Below are positions 7,970 to 14,502 of a DNA stretch of 64,000 nucleotides, one piece after another. The notes under the pieces were generated by a model. That model was not told the origin of the DNA. It saw only the letters and a program-made list of their open reading frames with translations, and did not search any database. Position 1 is the first letter of the stretch; each line of letters opens with the position of its first letter. The position numbers and the translations under genes are program-made. The stretch comes from Blastomonas fulva (GTDB taxonomy: Bacteria; Pseudomonadota; Alphaproteobacteria; Sphingomonadales; Sphingomonadaceae). The stretch spans positions 496,001-560,000 of the forward strand of contig NZ_CP020083.1 of the NCBI RefSeq assembly GCF_003431825.1, in the 5' to 3' direction.

Positions 7970-10525
7970 TCAGGCCTCCTCCTGCTCGAGCCGGGCGACG
8001 GTCAGGAACTCGTCTGGCGCGACGCGGATCGCCGCGCCCGTCGGGCAGGCACGCACGCAGCTTGGCCCCCCTTCGATGCCGGCGCACATGTCGCACTTGA
8101 TCGCCTTTTTGGGCTTTTCGACGCCGGGATCGCTGTTGGCATACGCCCATTTCTTGCTCGGTTCGCCAGGCCCGGGGCCAAAGCCGAAGAACAGCCACGA
8201 CAGCAGGCTGGGCTTCTTGGGCGGCACCTTGTCCATGCGGATCACGCCATAAGGGCAGTTGCGCTGGCAGTTGCCGCAGCCGATGCAGGTGTCGTTGATA
8301 TAGACCTCGCCATCGGGTCCGCGGTTGATCGCGTTGGGCGGGCAATCGGCCATGCAGTGCGGGTGTTCGCAGTGGCGGCAGCTGGTCGGAACATGCAGGT
8401 GGGCGTAGGAGCGCCCCGCCTCGCGATCGAGCCGCGAGAGCCCGTCATGGCTGTCGGCGCATGCCTTTTCGCAATTGTCGCAGCCGACGCACAGCGTCTC
8501 GTCGATCAGCAGCACGTCGGTCGCCTCGCCGATGCCGTTTTCGACAAGGAAGTTGGCGACGCCCGAATACATGTCGACCACGCCCGAGAAGCTGTCCTTT
8601 TTCGCCTCGATGAACGCGTTGATATCCTGGCGGCTGGCCATGTCGCGCTTGGCGCGCTTGAGCAGTTCGGGATGCGCCTCGAGCACCTTCTTGAACGCAT
8701 CGCCATCGATCTGGATGACCTCGGACTTGATCGCCGCCTTGACCGTCGCGGTGCGCCTGCCCCCCGCGATCAGCGCCATTTCGCCGACATACGAACCTGC
8801 GGGAAGGTACGACAGGAACACCGGCTTGCCGCCGATTTCCTTCTCGACGATCATCGATCCGACGCGGATCACATAGATCTCGTTGCCCTCGTCGCCTTCC
8901 TTGAGGATCGCCTCGCCGGGCTTGATCTGGCGGATCTTGCTGGTCTGCACCACCTCGGCGATATCGTCGGGCTTGAGGCCCGATCCGAACATCTGCAACA
9001 GCAGCCGCTCGGTCGAGATGCGCTCGATCGCCTTCTTGGCGGTGGGCACCTGGCTTTGCAGCTTGAGCGCCGCGTTGCGCGATATCTCGACGCAGATCGT
9101 GTCCTCGGCGGCGATCACGGTCGCGCCGCGACGGCGCCCCGAGATCAGCCCCACCTCGCCAAAGATCGATCCCTGCCCGATCGGCACGGTCTTCGATGTG
9201 TCGTTGGGGTCGATCTGCACCGCGACCGAGCCTTGCGCGATCGCGAACAGTGATGATCCAGGCGCAGCGCGTTCGAAGATCACGTCGCCCTTGCGATAGA
9301 ATTTGGCATCGGAATCGAGCATGAACTCGCGCATCTGCAGCGGGTTCATGCCGTTGAGGATCGTCACGTTCTCGCGCAGAAGGTCGAGCCATTCGGCCAC
9401 CGACTTGCGGCCCGGAAGGTCGCGGAACTTGGCTTCGAGGATTGGCTCGTCGGCGGGTTTCAGCTCGGTGTTGCCGTTGATGAACTCGATGACGTCATAG
9501 CCCTGGTTCATGCAATGCTTGATCAGCGGATAGCCTGCCAGCGCGCCGATGACGAAGATTCCCGGTGCAGTCGATTCGAACACCGGCGACAATTGCGGGA
9601 AGGCAAGGCGGTCGGCGCTGGTGAACGCGATGCCGCACTCCTCGATGAACGCGCGCGGCGGGGCGGAGCCAATACGCGCGATGATCCGGTCGCAGCGCAC
9701 CCGTTCCTCGCCGTCGCGGGTGCTGAAGGTGATCCAGCCCGGTTCGACACTGGCGGTGTCGGTCTCGAACCGGATGTTGAGCTTGCCGGCATTGCGATCG
9801 CCCAGCAGCGCCAGCGCATTGGCCTCCTTGGCGGTCGGGAAGCTCTCCTTGGGGCTGGGTGCCTCGGGGCCGCGGCTGACGATGGTGACGACATTGCCCT
9901 GCGCCGAATCCTCGGCAAGACCGCGCGCATTCTCAATCCCCGCATCGCCCGCGCCGATCACGACGATGTGCTCGTCGACATATTCGGTGGGATCGTCGAG
10001 CTGATACTGCACATGCGGCAGATCGCCGCCCGGGCATCGCATGCGATTGGGATTGCCCTGGGTGCCGATAGCGAACACGACGTTTTCCGCCATGATTGTC
10101 TCGCCGTTGGTCAGCACGATCTCATAGGGAGGGGCGTAGCGCTGGATTTCCTTCTTGGTGATCGATCCATCGCGGCCGCGCTGTTCGATGACATGCACGC
10201 TGCCCTCGATCGCAGGCCCGGTTCCTCGGATCGCCTTGGCCTCAGCGTTGAACTTGACGTTGACGCCCAGTTCCCTGGTGCGCGCGTTCCACTTTTCCAG
10301 GATCGCCTCGCGCTTGCCCGCCTCGAACTCCTGGTCGGAGCGCAGCACCAGCTGCGATGGCGTCGCCATCACGTGCTTGCCCTTCTGGTATTTGTAGATC
10401 GTATCAGAGAGGTGATCGGTCTTTTCGAGCAGGATGTGGCTCATCCCGAGGCTCGCGGCGCGTCCGGCAGCGCTCTTGCCCGCCGGGCCTGACCCGATGA
10501 TCGCAACGCGGAAAATCTCGCTCAC
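7970..10525 (-). CDS. FAD/NAD(P) oxidoreductase fused to two cyclic-nucleotide-binding domains and a 4x[4Fe-4S] module
   Basis: This is an 851-residue multidomain protein. Residues 1-360 form a two-dinucleotide-fold flavoprotein, with IIGSGPAGKSAAGR for FAD and VVIGAGDAGIENA for NAD(P). It lacks the CxxC disulfide of thioredoxin reductase. Two tandem cyclic-nucleotide-binding domains follow at about 400-500 and 520-630, with phosphate-cassette-like IFGEVGLISGRRRGATV and VGEMALIAGGRRTATV. The C-terminus holds 16 Cys in four ferredoxin groups (starting CVGCDNC, CRHCEHPHC, CIGCGNC and CDMCAG), as in DmsB/NrfC electron-transfer subunits. I chose the GTG at 10525 because GGGGGA lies about ten bases upstream; an in-frame ATG at 10564 is the alternative. 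It is the first gene of the electron-transfer operon and has no signal peptide. Confidence 0.85.
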   Translation of the reverse strand: MSEIFRVAIIGSGPAGKSAAGRAASLGMSHILLEKTDHLSDTIYKYQKGKHVMATPSQLVLRSDQEFEAGKREAILEKWNARTRELGVNVKFNAEAKAIRGTGPAIEGSVHVIEQRGRDGSITKKEIQRYAPPYEIVLTNGETIMAENVVFAIGTQGNPNRMRCPGGDLPHVQYQLDDPTEYVDEHIVVIGAGDAGIENARGLAEDSAQGNVVTIVSRGPEAPSPKESFPTAKEANALALLGDRNAGKLNIRFETDTASVEPGWITFSTRDGEERVRCDRIIARIGSAPPRAFIEECGIAFTSADRLAFPQLSPVFESTAPGIFVIGALAGYPLIKHCMNQGYDVIEFINGNTELKPADEPILEAKFRDLPGRKSVAEWLDLLRENVTILNGMNPLQMREFMLDSDAKFYRKGDVIFERAAPGSSLFAIAQGSVAVQIDPNDTSKTVPIGQGSIFGEVGLISGRRRGATVIAAEDTICVEISRNAALKLQSQVPTAKKAIERISTERLLLQMFGSGLKPDDIAEVVQTSKIRQIKPGEAILKEGDEGNEIYVIRVGSMIVEKEIGGKPVFLSYLPAGSYVGEMALIAGGRRTATVKAAIKSEVIQIDGDAFKKVLEAHPELLKRAKRDMASRQDINAFIEAKKDSFSGVVDMYSGVANFLVENGIGEATDVLLIDETLCVGCDNCEKACADSHDGLSRLDREAGRSYAHLHVPTSCRHCEHPHCMADCPPNAINRGPDGEVYINDTCIGCGNCQRNCPYGVIRMDKVPPKKPSLLSWLFFGFGPGPGEPSKKWAYANSDPGVEKPKKAIKCDMCAGIEGGPSCVRACPTGAAIRVAPDEFLTVARLEQEEA

Positions 10526-10792
10526 AGGTTCGCGTCCCCCATTTGCGGACGCGCGAGCGTCCACGCTTGCATGGCTGAGGCAGACCAGCCCGACATTGCA
10601 CCGCCCGATATCTCCCCGATCGGTACGGCGAACGCCAGAATGCTCCGCAGCCGCAAGAACTTGCCCAAAATTCGGTTGCGAACCCTATGGCCATATTTCT
10701 AGCAAAGAATGTGATCTTTACCACTTAGAAATTGGAAATTGTGGCCGATCGGCTAGCATGATGGCCTGACACGCGGACAAAGAGACACCCTG
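10526..10792. promoter_or_regulatory. Divergent intergenic region of the electron-transfer operon and the TPR gene
   Basis: This 267-bp gap must hold the promoters of both divergent transcripts. The part from 10680 to 10760 is clearly more AT-rich than its surroundings. It contains one CRP/FNR-type dyad (listed separately) and the small palindrome GGTTGCGAACC near 10675. No convincing sigma70 pair was assigned. Confidence 0.5.
10708..10726. promoter_or_regulatory. Candidate CRP/FNR-family operator
   Basis: The site reads AATGTGATCTTTACCACTT. One half (TGTGATC) matches the CRP half-site fully; the other (CCACT where TCACA is expected) matches three of five positions. The spacing between the half-sites is the canonical six bases. 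It lies between a gene encoding cyclic-nucleotide-binding domains and a cytochrome-maturation-like gene, which fits a role in cAMP or redox control. A single imperfect site can occur by chance. Confidence 0.35.
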
Positions 10793-11809
10793 ATGACCGA
10801 GAGCACCCAGCAAACCCCGGCCCCGCTGCCTGCACAGGCTGCTGCGGTGGAAGGCCCGCAAGGCGGATTCGGCGCGGCGCGCATCGCTTTGCTGTGCGCG
10901 GCGCTGATCGCGGCGGGTGCGGTGGGCTACAAGCTCTATACCGATCAGGCTCCAAGTGCCGCAGCGCCGACAGCGCCGGTCGGGGCCAATGGCGAGCCCG
11001 CCTCGGTCGACGAGGTGATCGCCGGGCTGGAAGCGCGGCTGCAGGACAATCCCGGTGATGCCGAGGGCTGGCGGATGCTGGGCTGGAGCTATTTCGAGAC
11101 CGGGCGCTTTGCCGAATCCGCCACGGCCATGCGCCGCGCGATCCAGCTCGCACCGGGCAATTCGGAATATCATTCGATGCTGGGCGAAGCGCTGGTGATG
11201 GCGAGCAAGGACGAGGCGATCAGCCCGGATGCCCGAGCCGCGTTCAAGCGCGCGGTCGAGATCGACCCCAAGGATGCGCGCGCGCGCTATTTCCTCGCCG
11301 CGGCCAAGGACATCGATGGCAAGCATGCCGAGGCGATCGAGGACTGGTTCGGCCTGCTCGCCGAAACCCCCGCCGATGCGCCTTATGCCAAGGACATTCG
11401 CGACGTGATCCGCAACGTCGGCAAGGAGCGCGGCATCGAGGTGGAAAAGCGGCTCGCATCGGCGAAGTTCGCGCCCGCCAGCGGCGGGTTCCGGACCGAT
11501 GGCGCGCAGGCCGCCACCGCCGGCATCCCCGGCCCCAGCCCCGACCAGATGGCTGCTGCCGCCGCGCTGCCCCAGGGCCAGCAGGACATGATGGTCGCGC
11601 AGATGGTCGATGGCCTTGCCGACCGGCTCAAGCGCGAGCCGGGTGACACCGATGGCTGGATCATGCTGCTGCGCAGCCGGATGCAGCTGGGCGAGACCGG
11701 CAAGGCGCAGACCGCGCTGCGCGACGCGACCGCAGCGTTGAAGAACAAGGCGGCCGATCAGCGCCGCGTGCGCGAGGCGGCAGCCGCGCTGGGCGTTCCG
11801 GGCGCCTGA
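10793..11809 (+). CDS. TPR protein, CcmI/CycH-like cytochrome c maturation factor
   Basis: This 338-residue protein has one membrane helix near residues 24-42 (RIALLCAALIAAG), then a linker and tetratricopeptide repeats. The first repeat block includes DAEGWRMLGWSYFETGRFAE and another lies near residues 150-190. A second TPR-like block is C-terminal (DTDGWIMLLRSRMQLGETGK). This layout matches the periplasmic part of CcmI/CycH, which presents apocytochrome c to the heme ligase. It is transcribed divergently from an operon that encodes a ten-heme cytochrome c, which supports the assignment. No other ccm genes are in the window, so a generic TPR scaffold remains possible. Confidence 0.65.
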   Translation: MTESTQQTPAPLPAQAAAVEGPQGGFGAARIALLCAALIAAGAVGYKLYTDQAPSAAAPTAPVGANGEPASVDEVIAGLEARLQDNPGDAEGWRMLGWSYFETGRFAESATAMRRAIQLAPGNSEYHSMLGEALVMASKDEAISPDARAAFKRAVEIDPKDARARYFLAAAKDIDGKHAEAIEDWFGLLAETPADAPYAKDIRDVIRNVGKERGIEVEKRLASAKFAPASGGFRTDGAQAATAGIPGPSPDQMAAAAALPQGQQDMMVAQMVDGLADRLKREPGDTDGWIMLLRSRMQLGETGKAQTALRDATAALKNKAADQRRVREAAAALGVPGA

Positions 11810-11888
11810 GCCTCCCCGGCTACCCCTGGCACCCCCCTTAACCCCGGCCACACCCGGGAGATGACTCCGTTCCGGACCAATGTAACCG

Positions 11889-11894
11889 TATAAT
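11889..11894 (+). promoter_or_regulatory. Candidate -10 element (TATAAT) of the LuxR-family gene
   Basis: A perfect TATAAT lies in an AT-rich pocket about 150 bp before the regulator start. No good -35 hexamer is seen 16-18 bases upstream, which would fit a promoter needing an activator. The two inverted repeats at 11913-11950 lie just downstream of the expected start point. Confidence 0.4.
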
Positions 11895-11912
11895 CATTGC
11901 CTGTTGAGCAGC

Positions 11913-11950
11913 GAGCAAATAGTTTGCTCTCAATGGTTTGCAAACCATTG
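11913..11950. promoter_or_regulatory. Two abutting inverted repeats, likely operator of the LuxR-family gene
   Basis: The first is GAGCAAA-TAG-TTTGCTC (11913-11929). One base later comes the perfect 20-bp palindrome CAATGGTTTGCAAACCATTG (11931-11950). The 20-bp length and dyad symmetry are those of lux-box operators, though the bases differ from the classical lux box. Autoregulation by the adjacent gene product is the simplest reading. As RNA it would also form a hairpin in the leader. Confidence 0.6.
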
Positions 11951-11986
11951 ACCATTCTGCCGGCGGGGCCCTCGCGCCTTCGCCAC

Positions 11987-12022
11987 ACCCATCATTTTAT
12001 CGCCGAACCCATCACTTTATCG
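11987..12022. repeat. Tandem 16-bp direct repeat upstream of the LuxR-family start
   Basis: ACCCATCATTTTATCG (11987-12002) and ACCCATCACTTTATCG (12007-12022) differ at one base and are offset by 20 bp, about two helical turns. The second copy ends 20 bp before the chosen start codon. The role is unknown; a binding site for a dimer on one DNA face is possible. Confidence 0.55.
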
Positions 12023-12042
12023 AAGGTGCGCCGGAACAGTCT

Positions 12043-12795
12043 ATGCCGGATATGGATCATGTCGAGCACGCCTGGGGGGCGATCGAGTCAGCTTCCACGC
12101 TGGATGATGTGCTGCGGGTGACCGTGGAACACGCGCGCACGCTGGGCTTCGGATATGCGGCCATCGCGCGTCATGTCCATGTTCAGTCCGGGCTGATGCG
12201 GCCCGACGTGCTGAGCAACTATCCCCAGGCGTGGAAGGACCTGTTCAACCGCCGCGACTATGGCCTGTCGAGCCCGATCCTGGCCGCCTGCCAGCGCCGG
12301 GGGGGCGCGATCCGCTGGACCGACCTCGAATCGATTATCCCGCTCACCCGCATCCAGCGCGAATATCTGGAAGAATCGCGCAAGCTGGGGCTGGCTTCGG
12401 GCTGCACCGTGGCGAGCCACATGCCCGACATGCCCACGGTGTCCGCCCATTTCGTGATCCCCGACAATGGCCCGCTGCCCGCTCGCCTGTTCATGGTGGC
12501 GATCCTGCTGGGCACGGCGGCCGGTCAGCAGGCGCGCAGCCTGTGGCAATCGCACCATCCCGACGCCGCAGCTGACCTCGCCGAGAGGTTGTCCCCGCGC
12601 CAGGTCGACTGCATCAAGCTGGTCGCGCGTGGCATGACCAGCTGGGAAATCGCCAGCGTACTGGGGATATCCGACCAGACCGTGAGCGAATATCTCACCG
12701 ACGCCCGCCGCCGCCTCGCCGTCGCCAACCGCGCGCAGCTGGTGCTCAAGGCGCTCAAACAGGGCTATTTCACGCTGGACGACGTGACCGACTGA
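12043..12795 (+). CDS. LuxR-family regulator with autoinducer-binding-like domain
   Basis: This 250-residue regulator has an N-terminal autoinducer-binding-type domain (about 10-160) and a C-terminal LuxR HTH (about 182-240, ERLSPRQVDCIKLVARG then TSWEIASVLGIS). Aligned without gaps on TraR numbering, W57, P71, W85 and G113 are kept (W64, P78, W92, G120). Asp70, which binds the AHL amide, is Ser77, and Tyr61 is Phe68. In the HTH, E178 corresponds to Gln187. No luxI-like gene is in the window. It is probably a solo receptor with a non-AHL or altered ligand. The ATG at 12043 follows the regulatory repeats; the ATG at 12052 is an alternative. Confidence 0.82.
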   Translation: MPDMDHVEHAWGAIESASTLDDVLRVTVEHARTLGFGYAAIARHVHVQSGLMRPDVLSNYPQAWKDLFNRRDYGLSSPILAACQRRGGAIRWTDLESIIPLTRIQREYLEESRKLGLASGCTVASHMPDMPTVSAHFVIPDNGPLPARLFMVAILLGTAAGQQARSLWQSHHPDAAADLAERLSPRQVDCIKLVARGMTSWEIASVLGISDQTVSEYLTDARRRLAVANRAQLVLKALKQGYFTLDDVTD

Positions 12796-12829
12796 GGCGC
12801 ACGTGGCTTTGTGAGCGCCTGCCTGTCGC

Positions 12830-13588
12830 TCATCGACCCGACGGGGTTTGCAGGGGGCCGTGATCGATGGTGGCAAGATAGGCGGCGACCTCTCCCGCCG
12901 AAAGGTGGAAGCTCCGCCGCGTCTCGCGGCTGAAATGCGCGCTGTCGGCAAAGCCGGCACTGTACGCCGCCTGAGTGAGATTGGTGGCATCGCCAGTGAC
13001 ATGGTTTATCCAGGCGAACCGCTGACGACGCACGCGTTGCCAGGCCTTGGGCGCCAGACCGGTAGCGGCGAGGAAGCGGCGCTGCAGCTGGCGCGGGCTG
13101 AGCCCCAATGCGGCTGCGACCGCAGCCACCGGACGTCCCGCGTCCATGGCCTCGGCGGCAGCAGCGATGACGGCATCCGGTGGCGACAAATCACCGATCC
13201 GCGCCTCGAGCGCGGCGGTGAGGCCTTCCAGCCCCCGCTCAAAGGCTGCAAAGGCCCAGTGGCTCTGCGGCAGCGATTGCATGGTGCCGGCGATCTGGAG
13301 CGGGGCGATGCCGATCAGCGTCAGTGATGCCCCGGGGCGCAGCCGCGCGCCGACCACCGTCATCCCCTGGACAAGCTGCACCGTCTGCGCGATCTCCGCG
13401 GCGCCGACCAGTTCGACGCCAACCAGCCTGCCGCTCCAGAAGCTCGCTGCCAGCGAGACGGATCCGTCGGGCACGATGGTGTGGACAATCCGGTCAGGGT
13501 CTGACGGATCGAGCGAAAATTGCCAAAAGGCCTCGACAAAGGGGGCCAGCAGTGGATCGGGCGAAAATTCCTCGTAGCGCACAGGCAT
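12830..13588 (-). CDS. AraC-family transcriptional regulator
   Basis: This is a 252-residue protein. The C-terminal part has the double helix-turn-helix of AraC regulators: VAAVAAALGLSPRQLQRRF followed by the second helix region around QAAYSAGFADSAHFSRETRR. The N-terminal half (MPVRYEEFSPDPLLAPFVE...) resembles the ligand-sensing domain of short AraC proteins rather than the classic arabinose cupin. The start at 13588 is chosen because the frame upstream is not protein-like. It is divergent from the exported protein at 13668 with a 79-bp gap, so that gene is its most likely target. Confidence 0.85.
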   Translation of the reverse strand: MPVRYEEFSPDPLLAPFVEAFWQFSLDPSDPDRIVHTIVPDGSVSLAASFWSGRLVGVELVGAAEIAQTVQLVQGMTVVGARLRPGASLTLIGIAPLQIAGTMQSLPQSHWAFAAFERGLEGLTAALEARIGDLSPPDAVIAAAAEAMDAGRPVAAVAAALGLSPRQLQRRFLAATGLAPKAWQRVRRQRFAWINHVTGDATNLTQAAYSAGFADSAHFSRETRRSFHLSAGEVAAYLATIDHGPLQTPSGR

Positions 13589-13667
13589 GTCCGATTTGAT
13601 CAAGTCTGCAGCATAATGCCTTCCTATTCTTGGCGTCAAACACGGGTATTGGCGACGGAGCAGAAAA

Positions 13668-14210
13668 ATGATTACGATCAAACACCTTAAACGAGCCATG
13701 ACGGTCATGGCTGCCGCGCTGCTGGCAGTCCCGGCAACAACCATGCCGACGCATGCAAGGGATGCCGCCGCTCCGCTGAATTATCTGGTGGGCGAATGGA
13801 CCGGTGAAGGGTGGGTCGACATGGGGCAAGGCCGCATGGAATTTCGCCAACACGAGCGGATCACCTCGAGGCTCGATGGCAACATCATCACCATCGAGGG
13901 CACCGGGAGCGATCCCGCCAATGCAGGCGTGACTGTGTTCGAAGCGTTTGCCGTGCTCAGCGCCAGCGGCAAACCCGGCGAGTTCACCATGCGCAGCTAT
14001 ACGCGCGAAGGTCAGGCCGGAACATTCCCCGCCGTGCTGGAGACCCCGAACCGGCTGGTGTGGACAATCACGGTGCCGGGCCGGCTGATCCGCTATCGCA
14101 GCGAAGTGACAGGCGATCGCTGGATCGAAACTGGCGAAGCTTCGGTCGATGGCGGATCGAAATGGATGAAGTTCTTCGAGATGACGCTCGATCGGATGCC
14201 CGCAGGCTAG
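13668..14210 (+). CDS. Exported DUF1579-like protein (small beta-barrel)
   Basis: This 180-residue protein has a signal peptide (MTVMAAALLAVPATTM... ending THARDAAA). The mature part opens with LNYLVGEWTGEGWVDMGQG, typical of DUF1579 or heme-nitrobindin-like eight-to-ten-stranded barrels. Such proteins bind hydrophobic or heme-like ligands in some families, but no ligand residue can be confirmed here. It is transcribed away from the AraC gene and is probably controlled by it. The reading frame is secure; the function is open. Confidence 0.65.
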   Translation: MITIKHLKRAMTVMAAALLAVPATTMPTHARDAAAPLNYLVGEWTGEGWVDMGQGRMEFRQHERITSRLDGNIITIEGTGSDPANAGVTVFEAFAVLSASGKPGEFTMRSYTREGQAGTFPAVLETPNRLVWTITVPGRLIRYRSEVTGDRWIETGEASVDGGSKWMKFFEMTLDRMPAG

Positions 14211-14229
14211 CAACCACCTGCGCGCAATC

Positions 14230-14502
14230 TCAGCGATCGTCTGCTGGTGTGCGTGCGACGACGAGCCAGGCCAGCACGGTGATCGCACCGCACCAGGCGA
14301 GAAAGGCGCTGAGTTCGCCCAGGGCGAGCAGCCCCGCGCCGGGGGCAAAGGCGAGCGCCCAGCCAGCGCGCCTGTAGCGGGGCAAGGCGCGGGCACGGTT
14401 GAGGCGGAAGACGCGGATGCGCTTGGTGTCGGTATACAGCAGATAGATGACCGCCAGCAGGCTGATGGCGGTAGCGGCGGCAAACAGCGACAGCGTGCTC
14501 AT
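14230..14502 (-). CDS. Small membrane protein, DUF3325-like
   Basis: This 90-residue protein has about three membrane segments and begins MSTLSLFAAATAISLLAVIY. Its ATG overlaps the PepSY gene stop (ATGA, 14499-14502), so it is translationally coupled. Iron-uptake operons often carry the trio DUF3649 / PepSY / DUF3325 in this order, and its size, position and topology fit the third member. The family name rests mainly on context. A gene this short at an operon end may be missed by automated annotation. Confidence 0.65.
   Translation of the reverse strand: MSTLSLFAAATAISLLAVIYLLYTDTKRIRVFRLNRARALPRYRRAGWALAFAPGAGLLALGELSAFLAWCGAITVLAWLVVARTPADDR

Noticed and set aside
7970..10525. Calling the flavoprotein a thioredoxin reductase
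   Set aside because: The CxxC redox disulfide is absent, and the protein continues into cyclic-nucleotide and iron-sulfur domains.
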